DNA of 36,879 bases from JBHIEE01 sp046760445 (GTDB lineage: Bacteria > Acidobacteriota > Aminicenantia > JdFR-78), in assembly GCA_046760445.1 (NCBI GenBank), contig JBHIEE010000013.1, positions 1 to 36,879 on the forward strand. The letters run 5' to 3'. Positions 1-9,329 of the stretch are shown here, piece after piece (the first letter of the stretch is position 1; each line of letters begins with the position of its first letter). The translations under genes and the position numbers were made by a program. The notes below the pieces were generated by a model. It made no database searches. It saw only the letters and a program-made list of their open reading frames with translations, and was not told the DNA's origin.

Positions 1-2
1 AG

Positions 3-968
3 AGTGATGTCGTTATTCTGGATAAAGTTCGAAGAGGAGAAATCATTCCTCCTTCCTGGAAGAATCCAGATATTCCAGAGGAATTAGAGAATATTATTTT
101 AGAAGCTCTCCAATATGAATCAGAAAAAAGATATCAGAATGCGGGTGAACTTAAGAAAGATTTAGAAAGATTCATAAAGAATTATAAGGAAGAGATCCCA
201 ACCCATAGAGATATAGTTCAATTTGTGGCTGGTCTTTTTGCTGGTGAAATTGAGGAGAAGGGTATAATACTCGAAGCTTTAAAAGAGCCAAAATTTGTTT
301 CAAAAAAAGAGGAAGAAGAATTGTCCAAGCCAACCTTTACTATTGATAGTATTACTAAAGAGACTAAGGCAAAGAGAGTGAAGATGTCATATAAATTAAT
401 TTTAGCCGATGATAGCACTATTACTCAAAAAGTAGTGAATTTAGCCTTTTCTGGAGAGGATTTTGAAATCCACTCAATTTCCAATGGTCAAGAAGTTATA
501 GAATTAGTTGAGCAAATAAATCCAGATATAATTCTTTTAGATATTAATCTTCCGAAAAGAAATGGTTATGAAATTTGTGAATTTATAAAAAATAACAGTA
601 AGTTAGCTCGTACTCCAGTGATAGTCCTGAAGGAAGCTTTTGAAACATTTGATCATGAGAGGATTAAAAAGTTAGCCTGTGATGATATTATCCAAAAACC
701 GTTTGATTCTGCAAAATTAGTTCAAAAGGTAAAAAAAATCCTTGAGAAGAAAGAAACCTCTGAAACAATCCCTAAACTCCCAATACAAGAAATTTCTCCA
801 TCTGAAAATTCCGAAGAAATCAAAATAGATTTGGATAATCCTTTCTTAGATTCTGAAGGAGAAAAAGAAGAAACGATTCAACCAGGGGAACCAGAAGGTA
901 TACCTAAAGAGATAAAAGAAGTTGAAGAAAAAGACAAAGAGAAAAACTTTCGCAAGAACGAAAGATAA
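3..968 (+). CDS. Ser/Thr protein kinase C-terminus fused to a response-regulator receiver domain (5' partial)
   Basis: The frame is open from the window edge, so the N-terminus is missing. The first ~70 residues look like the last lobe of a Hanks-type Ser/Thr kinase: an ALQYESEKRYQNAGELKKDL segment matches the usual 'AL..DPEKRYQSA.EL..DL' end of such kinases. After a ~60-residue linker comes a receiver domain with the acidic pair (LILADDS) and a phospho-acceptor Asp in IILLDINLP, and the conserved Lys in IQKPF. The switch Thr/Ser normally found before the Lys seems replaced (PVIVLKEAFE), as in a receiver subfamily seen in deltaproteobacteria. The tail is acidic and low-complexity. An internal ATG at 385 (MSYKLILADD) could allow a separate receiver protein, but it has no clear ribosome site, so a fusion is my reading. 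Family assignment is firm; the signal and target are unknown. Confidence 0.75.
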   Translation, partial: SDVVILDKVRRGEIIPPSWKNPDIPEELENIILEALQYESEKRYQNAGELKKDLERFIKNYKEEIPTHRDIVQFVAGLFAGEIEEKGIILEALKEPKFVSKKEEEELSKPTFTIDSITKETKAKRVKMSYKLILADDSTITQKVVNLAFSGEDFEIHSISNGQEVIELVEQINPDIILLDINLPKRNGYEICEFIKNNSKLARTPVIVLKEAFETFDHERIKKLACDDIIQKPFDSAKLVQKVKKILEKKETSETIPKLPIQEISPSENSEEIKIDLDNPFLDSEGEKEETIQPGEPEGIPKEIKEVEEKDKEKNFRKNER

Positions 969-993
969 ACTCAGGAACTCTTTGGAGAAATAA

Positions 994-3102
994 TTAAGGA
1001 AGAAAACCTTTATCCACACAAATGTGAGAAGAGCCTTTTAAATTAGATAGTAACTGAGCGGTGTGGATCACTTTTATACTTGGATATTTCTCTTTTAAAT
1101 TGCTTCCTATTTGAAGAATACATCCTGGACAATCAGTGGCTATAATTTGGGGATTAGTATCCAAAATATGGTTTTTTTTCTTTTGCCATATCTTTTCTGA
1201 AATTTCAGGATTTTTAAAAGAAAATATTCCAGCAAATCCGCAACAGGTAAAAGGCTCTTCTTCTTTTTTAACCGAATAACCCAAAGACTTAATGAGTTTA
1301 ACTGGTTCTTCTTTAAAGCCAAGATGATGAGCATAATGGCACGAGTGATGATAAAAAACTTTTTCTTTCTTTAATTCTGAATAAGAAGCTCTTCTGGCTA
1401 ATTCTTTTAGGGAGCAGCGGGTAACTATGAACTCTGTAAAATCAAATATTTTTTGTCCCCAAGGAAATCGATCTTGACCTATTAGTTGAGGATATTTCTC
1501 TTTTAATATTGAATTCCCAGTAGGACATAAAGTTAAAATAAAATCAGGATTATATTTTTCAAAAGAATTTAAGTTTTTCAAAGCAAATTTTTTAATTACT
1601 TTTCTGTCGCCTAAATGGATAGAGGGAGCTCCACAACAGACTTGTTCTGAAGGAACCACCACTTTCCAGCCTAAGGAAGAAAGCACTTCCACTGCACTTT
1701 TTCCAATCTCAGGATAAAAATACTTTATCAGACATCCTTGAAATAGATAAATTGTTCCACGCTGACTTTGTTGAGTAGAGTTTAAAAAGGAGGATTTTTC
1801 TGTCTTTATCACAGGGAAAACCCTGTGTTTAGTCCAAGAAAAAGCTTTTAGAATAAAATTGAAAAGTTCTTTTTTTTCTGTAGCGAATAATCCAAATTTC
1901 TCAAGTAAAGTTGGCCCTTTTTCTGATTTTAGATTAAGAATCAAATCTCCAATTGGAATTTTTACTGGACAGAACTCTTCACATTTTTTGCAGTCAGCAC
2001 ATAAGTTCAGATAAGGATAAGATTTTTTGTAAGATAAAGTGACAGCAGTAAGTAAGACTCCAATTCCTCCAGGATAAACGGGGCCGCCGAAAAGATGTCC
2101 CCCAATTACCTGATAGACAGGGCAGACTAACATACATCCTCCACATTTTAAACAATAGAGAATTTCCTTTAAATAGGGATGATTAATGAATTTAAGTCTT
2201 TTATTATCGAGGATGATTATATGAAGCTCCTTTGGACCGTGAGCACCGAGGACTATTTCTTTTTCAATATCAGCTGTTCTACTTGGTCCAGTGATAAACG
2301 ACACATAACTCGTCAGTTTTTGTCCAGTAGCAGCTCGAGTCAGAGTTTTTATTAAAATTGATGCTTCCTCCATAGTTTCCACGAATTTCTCACAAGAAAG
2401 GAGAGCAATATGAATTGGAGGAAGAGAAGTAACTAATCGGGCATTGCCTTCATTACTGATAATAACCAATGTTCCAGATTCAGCAATCGCTAAGTTTGCT
2501 CCTGAGATTCCCGCATCAGCCTTAAGAAAATAATCTCTCATTACCCGGCGAGCCACTTCGGTTATTTTGCTTGGTTCTGGGGGAACGGTCTGATTTAAAT
2601 GTTTACTTAAAATTTGAGCTATTTCTTCTCGAGTTTTATGAAGAACAGGTGCGGTAAGATGAGAGGGCCTTTCGTTAGCTAATTGAATTATCCATTCACC
2701 TAAGTCGGTCTCGATTACCTGGATGCCTTTTTTTTGAAGATAGGCGTTTAATTCAATTTCTTCACTGACCATTGATTTAGCTTTAACCACCAGTTTTGCC
2801 TTCTTCTGAGTTAGGATTTTTCCTATCTGTTCTAATGCTTCTTTTGGAGTCTCAGCAAAATAAATCTTTGCTCCAGCTTTTTGAGCTTCGAGGGAAAAAT
2901 TTTTTATAAGTTGAGGAAGATTATTAATACTTTTTTCTCTTATCTGGCGAGACTTTTTCTTTAATTTATCCCAATCAATGTCCTTAATCGATTTTTTGAA
3001 ATTTTCATAAAATTTATGAGAAGCTCTCTCTAAAGCTTGCTGAAGATTGTTATTTAAAAGGGCGTGATTGATTTCTTTTTTTCTATTTTTTTTAAAGATC
3101 AA
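994..3102 (-). CDS. LutB-LutA fusion: LUD domain, 2x[4Fe-4S] and two CCG (cysteine-rich) domains; lactate-utilisation type oxidoreductase
   Basis: A 702-residue protein. Residues ~70-300 form a LUD domain as in LutB/LutC; two 4Fe-4S motifs follow (C317, C320, C323, C327 in CLKCGGCMLVCPVY, and C368, C371, C374, C378). Two CCG domains as in LutA/GlpC close it (C457, C489-C490; C588, C620-C621, C658, C661). Such proteins pass electrons from L-lactate, or a related 2-hydroxy acid, to the quinone pool or other carriers in the cytoplasm. Here functions usually split over LutA and LutB are one chain. The start is TTG, preceded by GAGGAG that lies inside the last codons of ftsK, so translation is probably coupled to ftsK. 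No lutC and no lactate permease are in view, so the substrate is inferred only. Confidence 0.85.
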   Translation of the reverse strand: MIFKKNRKKEINHALLNNNLQQALERASHKFYENFKKSIKDIDWDKLKKKSRQIREKSINNLPQLIKNFSLEAQKAGAKIYFAETPKEALEQIGKILTQKKAKLVVKAKSMVSEEIELNAYLQKKGIQVIETDLGEWIIQLANERPSHLTAPVLHKTREEIAQILSKHLNQTVPPEPSKITEVARRVMRDYFLKADAGISGANLAIAESGTLVIISNEGNARLVTSLPPIHIALLSCEKFVETMEEASILIKTLTRAATGQKLTSYVSFITGPSRTADIEKEIVLGAHGPKELHIIILDNKRLKFINHPYLKEILYCLKCGGCMLVCPVYQVIGGHLFGGPVYPGGIGVLLTAVTLSYKKSYPYLNLCADCKKCEEFCPVKIPIGDLILNLKSEKGPTLLEKFGLFATEKKELFNFILKAFSWTKHRVFPVIKTEKSSFLNSTQQSQRGTIYLFQGCLIKYFYPEIGKSAVEVLSSLGWKVVVPSEQVCCGAPSIHLGDRKVIKKFALKNLNSFEKYNPDFILTLCPTGNSILKEKYPQLIGQDRFPWGQKIFDFTEFIVTRCSLKELARRASYSELKKEKVFYHHSCHYAHHLGFKEEPVKLIKSLGYSVKKEEEPFTCCGFAGIFSFKNPEISEKIWQKKKNHILDTNPQIIATDCPGCILQIGSNLKEKYPSIKVIHTAQLLSNLKGSSHICVDKGFLP

Positions 3103-3109
3103 AAATTAC

Positions 3110-5380
3110 TTACTCCTCATTTTCTCTTAATTTTCTTAAAAAATATTCTTTATCTACTAATATTTCTCGAGGTTTACTTCCTTCTGGAGGACCGACTATT
3201 CCTTCTTCTTCCATCATATCGATTATTCTTGCTGCCCGAGCATAACCTAATTTCATTCTTCTTTGAAGATAAGAAGCAGAAGCTTGACCTGTCGATAAGA
3301 TTAATTCAACTGCCTTGTCATACAGCTCATCTTTTTCTTCTAATTCTCCTTTATATTGTTCTTTTTCTTTGACTCTTAAAACAGTAGAATCATATTCTGG
3401 TCGTCCCTGTTCTTTTAAAAATTTTATTAGCCTTGATGCCTCAGCCTCTGAGATGTAAACACCATGTAATCTTATCAATCTTGGGAAGTTGGGTGGCATA
3501 AACAACATATCACCTAATCCTAAAAGTTTCTCAGCACCTGCACCATCAATTATTATTCGAGAATCAATTTTAGAGGGAACCCGAAAAGCTATTCTACTGG
3601 GGAAATTATTTTTTATTGTTCCGGTTATTACATCAGTAGATGGTCTCTGAGTGGCTAAAATTAGATGAATTCCTACTGCGCGAGCCATTTGAGCCAGCCG
3701 AGCAATTGACTGTTCCACTTCCTGAGCAGCAATCATCATTAAATCAGCCAGTTCATCAATTATTATTACTAAATAAGGGAGAGGTTTAAATTTTTCTTTT
3801 TCTTCTTCTGATAATATTTCTTTTCTCTCGATTAATAATTGATTTACTCGATAGTTGTATTGCTCGATATTTCTCACCTTAAGAGCAGCTAATTTTTTAT
3901 ATCTATTTTCCATTTCAAAGATAGCCCAGGTTAGGGCATTGTTTGCCTTTTTCGGGTCAGTGACCACTGGAGTAAGCAGATAAGGAATATCATTATAAAT
4001 TCCCAGTTCTAATCTTTTAGGATCAATTAAAATAAATTTAACTTCCTCAGGAGTAGCTTTATAAAGGATACTGGTAATTATGCAGTTAATGGCGACACTC
4101 TTACCTGTGCCAGTTGCTCCTGCAATTAGAAGATGAGGCATCACTGCTAAGTCAGCCAGATAAATTTCTCCTCGAACCGTCTTTCCCAAGGCAATAGTTA
4201 ACTTGGAAGAAGCAGTTCTAAATTTTTCAGATTGAATTAATTCTCTAAGATTTATAGCCTCTCGATTATTATTTGGCACTTCAAGGCCAATTGATGCTTT
4301 ACCGGGTAATCTTTCAATTCGAACTGACTCTGCCCTAAGAGCTAAAGATAAATCCTCGGATAAACTTGCCACCTGGCTTATTTTAACTCCTGGACTGGGC
4401 TGATATTCAAAAGTAGTAATTACTGGACCAGGATGATATTCCACCACTGTTCCTTCAATATTAAACTCTCTAAATTTTTCTTCAATAATTCGTTTTTTCT
4501 CTAAAAGTTCTTCTTTGTTTATTTTTTCAGCTGTACGAGGTGATTCGAGAAAACTATAAGGTGGAAAATGAAAAGTTTCTCGGGAAGCAAGATCAGGAAA
4601 AAGAGGTTTCTCTTCAGGAATGGAGGGAGGAAATGGGGGAGCTTTTTTTTCTTTAATTTTTTTCTCTTTCTGAGGCGAAGAAATTTTTGCTGGTTGTTTT
4701 GAGTATTTCTCCATTAATTTTTTTACCATTTTTTCTTTTTCTCGAGCTTTCCTGTATCGAGTAATTTTAATTCTTATTTCCTTAAATAGAAATCGGCTAA
4801 GCTTATTCAAGGAAAATAAAATTCTTCCTAAGGAAAATTCAGTAGTAATGATTAAAAAAACAATTAAAAAGGCAAAGAGAAGAATAATTGAGCCAATTTG
4901 GTTTAAATTCTTGACCAAAAAATTAGCAATTGATTGACCGATAAACCCTCCTGAACTGAGTTTAAACTCTGTGCCAGCCCAATTTACTCTTTTAAATAGC
5001 AAACAGAAAAGAGAGGATAAAGTTAGAATAAGAAAAAGGGAGCCAACGATTTTTGGAATAAGCGCTTTTTTTCCCTTAGGAAGTATATAATTGATTCCTA
5101 AAAATAGAAAAGCTATTGGGAAAAGAAAAGAAGGAAGCCCGAAAAGCTGAAATAGAAACTCAGAAATCGAAGCACCAATGAGTCCAATATAATTTTTAAC
5201 TTTGGCTGAAGGAGTGTAAGTCGCCCATGAAGGGTCGTCTGGAGAATAGCTCACCAGACTTAAAAAAATTATTATTCCGATCGCTAAGAGTATTACTCCT
5301 ATTAACTCTTGGTAAAGGAAAGTTGACTTTTTTCTGAGTTTTGCCTGATCTTTTTTTGAGAGTTTATTTTCCTTATTCAT
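3110..5380 (-). CDS. ftsK: DNA translocase FtsK/SpoIIIE
   Basis: A septal DNA pump that moves chromosome ends across the closing division septum. About four N-terminal membrane helices (roughly residues 25-185) anchor it; a charged Lys/Glu/Pro-rich linker follows; then the alpha/beta motor with Walker A AGATGTGKS (residues 420-428), Walker B YLVIIIDELADL and the LATQRPSTDVITG segment. The C-terminal ~65 residues are the winged-helix gamma domain that reads KOPS sites (AVELILSTGQASASYLQRR). At 756 residues it is a normal size. The frame stays open upstream to 5425, which would overlap ksgA; I chose the ATG at 5380 because a TATAAT box lies 7 nt before it. ksgA lies 20 nt upstream in the same direction. 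Confidence 0.95.
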   Translation of the reverse strand: MNKENKLSKKDQAKLRKKSTFLYQELIGVILLAIGIIIFLSLVSYSPDDPSWATYTPSAKVKNYIGLIGASISEFLFQLFGLPSFLFPIAFLFLGINYILPKGKKALIPKIVGSLFLILTLSSLFCLLFKRVNWAGTEFKLSSGGFIGQSIANFLVKNLNQIGSIILLFAFLIVFLIITTEFSLGRILFSLNKLSRFLFKEIRIKITRYRKAREKEKMVKKLMEKYSKQPAKISSPQKEKKIKEKKAPPFPPSIPEEKPLFPDLASRETFHFPPYSFLESPRTAEKINKEELLEKKRIIEEKFREFNIEGTVVEYHPGPVITTFEYQPSPGVKISQVASLSEDLSLALRAESVRIERLPGKASIGLEVPNNNREAINLRELIQSEKFRTASSKLTIALGKTVRGEIYLADLAVMPHLLIAGATGTGKSVAINCIITSILYKATPEEVKFILIDPKRLELGIYNDIPYLLTPVVTDPKKANNALTWAIFEMENRYKKLAALKVRNIEQYNYRVNQLLIERKEILSEEEKEKFKPLPYLVIIIDELADLMMIAAQEVEQSIARLAQMARAVGIHLILATQRPSTDVITGTIKNNFPSRIAFRVPSKIDSRIIIDGAGAEKLLGLGDMLFMPPNFPRLIRLHGVYISEAEASRLIKFLKEQGRPEYDSTVLRVKEKEQYKGELEEKDELYDKAVELILSTGQASASYLQRRMKLGYARAARIIDMMEEEGIVGPPEGSKPREILVDKEYFLRKLRENEE

Positions 5381-5387
5381 TAACCAA

Positions 5388-5393
5388 ATTATA
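5388..5393 (-). promoter_or_regulatory. -10 box (TATAAT) directly in front of ftsK, probable leaderless start
   Basis: On the minus strand TATAAT is followed by 7 nt and then the ftsK ATG. There is no Shine-Dalgarno motif between them. A transcript starting ~7 nt after the box would begin at or next to the start codon. The -35 region is weak (TTCAGC at 17 bp). Confidence 0.5.
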
Positions 5394-5400
5394 ACATATT

Positions 5401-6192
5401 TTAATTCTTGGCTGAAGAAAGCCATTTGAATAAGTCGCTGAACTGTTTAATGGTTAATTCTTCCGCACGAGCGTAAGGATTCAGGTTAAATTTTTTAAAG
5501 GCAGTATTTATTATTCCAGGAGAATAAGTCAAGTTTTTCAAATTATTAATTAATGTTTTTCTCCGCTGACTGAAAATACCTTTAAGGAAATTTAAAAAAG
5601 ATAACTCGTCTTTAATTTGAACCAAGGGCTTATTCCTTTTTCTCAAAATAATAAAAGCAGAATCAACCTTGGGTGGAGGAGAAAAAGACTTTCCAGAAAC
5701 ATAGAAAACAATGTTAGCTGAAAAATATAATTGAAAGAAGACAGAAAGAGGTGCATATTGTTTAGAATGGGGAGAGGCACAGATTCTTTCAGCCACTTCT
5801 TTTTGAAGAAGAAATAGACATTCAGAAATTAAGTCCTTATGAGAATAAATTTTAAACAAAAGAGGAGCGGAAATAGAATAAGGCAAATTGCCAACCACTT
5901 TTACTTTTTTATTTTTCGGGATTAAAGAGTTAAAATTTATTTTTAAAACATCATTTTCTACTATTTCTAAATTGGGTGTTTCTCTTTTTTTTAGATAAGG
6001 AATTAACTTCTTATCTTTTTCTATAGCAATTACTTTCCCTGCTTTTTGAGTTAAAGGAAAAGTAATTGCCCCTTTTCCAGCACCAATTTCAATAATTAAG
6101 TCAGAGGGCTGAGGGTTAATATAATAAATTATCTTTCTGATGACAAAAGGATTTTTCAAAAAATGCTGCCCCAAATATTTCTTTTTATTCAT
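5401..6192 (-). CDS. ksgA: 16S rRNA (adenine1518-N6/adenine1519-N6)-dimethyltransferase RsmA/KsgA
   Basis: Dimethylates the two adjacent adenines in the 3'-terminal helix of 16S rRNA late in small-subunit assembly, using S-adenosylmethionine. The 263-residue length is typical. Visible motifs are GQHFLKNP near the N-terminus, the SAM-binding loop IEIGAGKGAITFPL, the acidic NDVLKI and the catalytic NLPYSIS motif (NxPY family). A C-terminal helical segment with SQRRKTLINNL is characteristic of the family. It is the first gene of the minus-strand run ksgA-ftsK-lutBA and is divergent from pilB. Confidence 0.96.
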   Translation of the reverse strand: MNKKKYLGQHFLKNPFVIRKIIYYINPQPSDLIIEIGAGKGAITFPLTQKAGKVIAIEKDKKLIPYLKKRETPNLEIVENDVLKINFNSLIPKNKKVKVVGNLPYSISAPLLFKIYSHKDLISECLFLLQKEVAERICASPHSKQYAPLSVFFQLYFSANIVFYVSGKSFSPPPKVDSAFIILRKRNKPLVQIKDELSFLNFLKGIFSQRRKTLINNLKNLTYSPGIINTAFKKFNLNPYARAEELTIKQFSDLFKWLSSAKN

Positions 6193-6200
6193 TTAAGATA

Positions 6201-6206
6201 ATTATA
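6201..6206 (-). promoter_or_regulatory. -10 box (TATAAT) directly in front of ksgA, probable leaderless start
   Basis: TATAAT on the minus strand ends 8 nt before the ksgA ATG. No Shine-Dalgarno sequence is present and the -35 region is weak. The arrangement is the same as in front of ftsK, lpxK and namZ. Confidence 0.5.
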
Positions 6207-6211
6207 ACATA

Positions 6212-6362
6212 TAACAGAGGTCAGATAACAGAAGCCAGAAAACAGGAGAGTAAAGAAGGAAATCACAAGCTACTAATTTTAAGCCCTGTTAATGAATTAG
6301 TATGAATAATCGGGGGCCCGTCACATATGACTTTCTGCCCCCTGACTTCTGTTCTCTGTTAA
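6212..6362. repeat. Imperfect inverted repeat element between ksgA and pilB
   Basis: The left side carries AACAGAAGCCAGA and the right side, read on the other strand, carries AACAGAAGTCAGG, with further ACAGAG-type words on both flanks. No coding potential is seen. It resembles the long palindromic elements found in other gaps of this window, although its words differ from the TTTGG-rich ones. Confidence 0.5.
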
Positions 6363-6368
6363 TAGCTA

Positions 6369-6397
6369 TTGACAAATGAATTGAAATAATTTACTAT
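6369..6397 (+). promoter_or_regulatory. Sigma-70 type promoter of the pilB-pilT-pilC operon
   Basis: TTGACA at 6369-6374, a 17-bp spacer and TACTAT at 6392-6397. The start codon of pilB lies 31 nt downstream. The -35 box is a perfect consensus match and the spacing is optimal, so this is one of the best promoters in the window. Confidence 0.7.
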
Positions 6398-6428
6398 TTA
6401 CAAAGTAATCCAAGAAAAGTAACAAATT

Positions 6429-8150
6429 ATGGCTTTAAAATTAGGTGAGATTCTTTTAAAAGAAAAATTGGTTAATTCTGACCAATTGAAAGAGGCGATT
6501 GAGTATCAGAAGAAGAATGGGGGAAAATTAGGCTCAGCTATGATTAAATTAGGTTTTATTTCAGAAGAGGAATTAGCTAATGTCCTCAGCAAACAATATG
6601 GCTGTCCCCATATCAATCTAACTAAGTTTGAGATATCTCCGGAAGTAACTAAATTTTTTCCTGTTGACATGGCCAGAAAGTATTTGGTTATGCCTATCCA
6701 TCGGATTGGTTCCTTTCTTACCTTGGCGATGGCTGATCCCACTGATTTAGAGGCAGTTGAAGATATTAAATTTACTACAGGCTTAAATATTCAGCCTGTG
6801 GTTGCTCCTGAGTCCTCTGTTAGAAATAGTATTGATAAATATTATGGCACAGCTCATGAAATGAAAGTGAAAGAGGTTTTTGATAAAATTGAGCTGGCTG
6901 ATGATCTTGGGGTGGAGGTTCTGGAAGAAGAAGAAGAAGTTGATTTAGCCACCTTAGCTCGGTCCTCTGAAGAGGCTCCAGTAATTCAATTGGTTAATTT
7001 AGTTGTTACTGATGCAATAAGAAAAGGAGCAAGTGATATCCATTTTGAGCCATATGAACGGGACCTTAGGATAAGAAATAGAATAGATGGGGTTTTATAT
7101 GAACAGATGTCTCCTCCTTTTAGGATGAAAGATGCAGTTATTTCCAGGATAAAAATCTTGTCCAATATGGATATTGCTGAGAAAAGACTACCCCAGGATG
7201 GAAGAATAAAGATGAAGATCAAGAAAGAAGACGGAGGGAAGAAAGAAGTTGATATGAGGGTTTCTTCGTTGCCCACAATTTTTGGTGAAAAAATTGTCAT
7301 CCGAATCTTAGATAGAGAACAGCTTCATTTGGATATGACCAAGTTAGGTTTTGAGTCCAAGTCATTAGATAAATTTAAAAAGGCTATTTCTAAACCTTGG
7401 GGGATAATTCTAGTTACTGGTCCCACAGGAAGCGGAAAAACGAACACTCTTTATTCAGCTATTTCTACGCTTAATACTCCGGAAACAAATATTATCACTG
7501 CGGAAAATCCAGTTGAGTTTAATCTTTACGGGATAAATCAAGTCAATACCAAAGAAGAAATTGGCTTGGATTTTGCTACTTGTTTAAGATCGTTTCTCCG
7601 TCAGGATCCAAATATAATTTTAGTTGGAGAAATGAGAGATTTTGAGACTGCTGATATCGCTATAAAAGCTGCTTTGACTGGCCATTTAGTCTTTTCTACT
7701 GTTCATACTAATGATGCTCCAAGCACAATTACTCGTCTGGTAAATATGGGTGTTGAGCCTTTTTTAGTCGCCACTTCGACTATTCTAATTGTTGCTCAGA
7801 GATTAGTTCGGAGACTATGTAAGGAATGCAAAGAGGAAGCTTATGTCCCTCCTCAGGCATTAATTGATATTGGTTTTTCTCCAGAAGATGTCAAAAAAAT
7901 AAAGGCTTTTCGTCCAAAAGGATGTGAAGCATGCAATAATACTGGACATAAAGGAAGAATTGGGTTATTTGAAGTAATGGAAATAACCGAAGAAATAAAG
8001 GAACTTATTTTAACAGGAGCTTCTGCTTCAGAAATTAGAAGTAAAGCCATCGAGCAAGGAATGGTCACTCTGAGAGGAAGTGGCCTGCAAAAAATTAAAG
8101 ATGGAATAGCTTCTATTGAAGAAGTGCTGAGAGAAACTGTTAGATATTAA
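6429..8150 (+). CDS. pilB: Type IV pilus extension ATPase PilB (GspE/PulE family)
   Basis: A cytoplasmic hexameric ATPase that drives pilus assembly together with PilC. At 573 residues it has the usual layout: an N-terminal GspE-N domain (~1-150), then the ATPase core with Walker A GPTGSGKT (331-338), Walker B region IILVGEMRD (397-404) and His box (TGHLVFSTVHTND), and a zinc-binding tetracysteine (C464, C467, C499, C502). The Asp-box reads ITAENPVEF where most PilBs have ED, an N at the acidic position. It leads a pilB-pilT-pilC operon with a strong promoter upstream; the Shine-Dalgarno site is weak. Confidence 0.95.
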   Translation: MALKLGEILLKEKLVNSDQLKEAIEYQKKNGGKLGSAMIKLGFISEEELANVLSKQYGCPHINLTKFEISPEVTKFFPVDMARKYLVMPIHRIGSFLTLAMADPTDLEAVEDIKFTTGLNIQPVVAPESSVRNSIDKYYGTAHEMKVKEVFDKIELADDLGVEVLEEEEEVDLATLARSSEEAPVIQLVNLVVTDAIRKGASDIHFEPYERDLRIRNRIDGVLYEQMSPPFRMKDAVISRIKILSNMDIAEKRLPQDGRIKMKIKKEDGGKKEVDMRVSSLPTIFGEKIVIRILDREQLHLDMTKLGFESKSLDKFKKAISKPWGIILVTGPTGSGKTNTLYSAISTLNTPETNIITAENPVEFNLYGINQVNTKEEIGLDFATCLRSFLRQDPNIILVGEMRDFETADIAIKAALTGHLVFSTVHTNDAPSTITRLVNMGVEPFLVATSTILIVAQRLVRRLCKECKEEAYVPPQALIDIGFSPEDVKKIKAFRPKGCEACNNTGHKGRIGLFEVMEITEEIKELILTGASASEIRSKAIEQGMVTLRGSGLQKIKDGIASIEEVLRETVRY

Positions 8151-8166
8151 ACAAAGGAGAATAGAA

Positions 8167-9321
8167 ATGGCTAAATCTTTACAAGAATTATTAAAAATTG
8201 CCATCGAAAATAGTGCCACGGACCTCCACGTCACCATTAATTGTCCACCTCAAATTAGAATTAATGGGGTGTTAATTCCAATAGATCATCCTCCCCTCAC
8301 CCCAGTTGATACTAAGCAGCTCGTCTATAGTATTTTAAATGATGCTCAAAAACATAAATTCGAGGAAAATTTAGAACTTGATTTTTCTTTTGGAATAAAA
8401 GGATTAGCTCGATTTCGAGCTAATGTTTATATGCAAAGAGGAACAGTAGCTGGGGCTTTCCGGCGAATTCCTTGGGATATTTATAGTTTCGAGTATTTGG
8501 GCATTCCTCCTCGAGCGGCTGAATTATGTAATAAGCCAAGAGGATTGATATTGGTAACAGGCCCCACCGGGAGTGGAAAATCCACTACTTTGGCAACAAT
8601 GATAAATAAAATCAATTCCGAGCGTCATTGTCATATAATTACAATTGAGGATCCAATCGAATATCTCCATCAGCATAAAAAGGCGATTGTTAATCAGAGA
8701 GAATTAGGTTCTGATACTCATTCATTTGCCAATGCTTTGCGATCAACCTTAAGAGAAGATCCAGATGTGGTGCTCATTGGAGAAATGAGAGATTTAGAAA
8801 CAGTAGAGTCTGCTCTGCAGATTGCTGAGACGGGTCATCTTACTTTTGCCACCTTACATACTAATTCCGCTGCTCAATCTATTACTCGAATTATTGATAT
8901 TTTCCCTCCTCATCAGCAGTCCCAGGTGAGAACTCAGCTTTCTATGATTTTAGAAGGAGTTTTGACTCAAGCTCTTTTACCTCGAGCAGATGGGAAAGGA
9001 GTGGTTCTTGCTATGGAGATTTTGATTCCCAACCCAGCGGTAAGAAATTTGATTCGAGAAGATAAAATCCACCAGATATATTCGATTATGGAAATGGGAC
9101 AAGAAAAATACGGCATGCAAACTTTTAATCAGTCTTTAGCTAATTTATATTTTCGAAAATTAATTACTCTCGAAACAGCTATGAATGTTTCCCATTATCC
9201 GGAGGAACTGGCGGATATTCTCAGTCGAAAAATCGGAATGCCAGTAAGAACAACTGAAGCTTATCAACATCGAACTTCTTATCAAGAAAAAAATATTAAT
9301 CCCAGAAAAAAATATAAATGA
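8167..9321 (+). CDS. pilT: Type IV pilus retraction ATPase PilT
   Basis: A hexameric ATPase that depolymerises the pilus, powering twitching motility and DNA or surface retraction. 384 residues. A PAS-like N-terminal domain is followed by Walker A GPTGSGKS, the Asp box ITIEDPIEYLH, Walker B VVLIGEMRDLET and the His box AETGHLTFATLHTN. The retraction-specific motif appears as AVRNLIRE (AIRNLIRE in most PilT proteins), which separates it from PilB. It starts 16 nt after the pilB stop, with GGAG ahead of the ATG. A short Lys/Arg-rich tail extends past the core. Confidence 0.95.
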   Translation: MAKSLQELLKIAIENSATDLHVTINCPPQIRINGVLIPIDHPPLTPVDTKQLVYSILNDAQKHKFEENLELDFSFGIKGLARFRANVYMQRGTVAGAFRRIPWDIYSFEYLGIPPRAAELCNKPRGLILVTGPTGSGKSTTLATMINKINSERHCHIITIEDPIEYLHQHKKAIVNQRELGSDTHSFANALRSTLREDPDVVLIGEMRDLETVESALQIAETGHLTFATLHTNSAAQSITRIIDIFPPHQQSQVRTQLSMILEGVLTQALLPRADGKGVVLAMEILIPNPAVRNLIREDKIHQIYSIMEMGQEKYGMQTFNQSLANLYFRKLITLETAMNVSHYPEELADILSRKIGMPVRTTEAYQHRTSYQEKNINPRKKYK

Positions 9322-9329
9322 GGTAAAAA

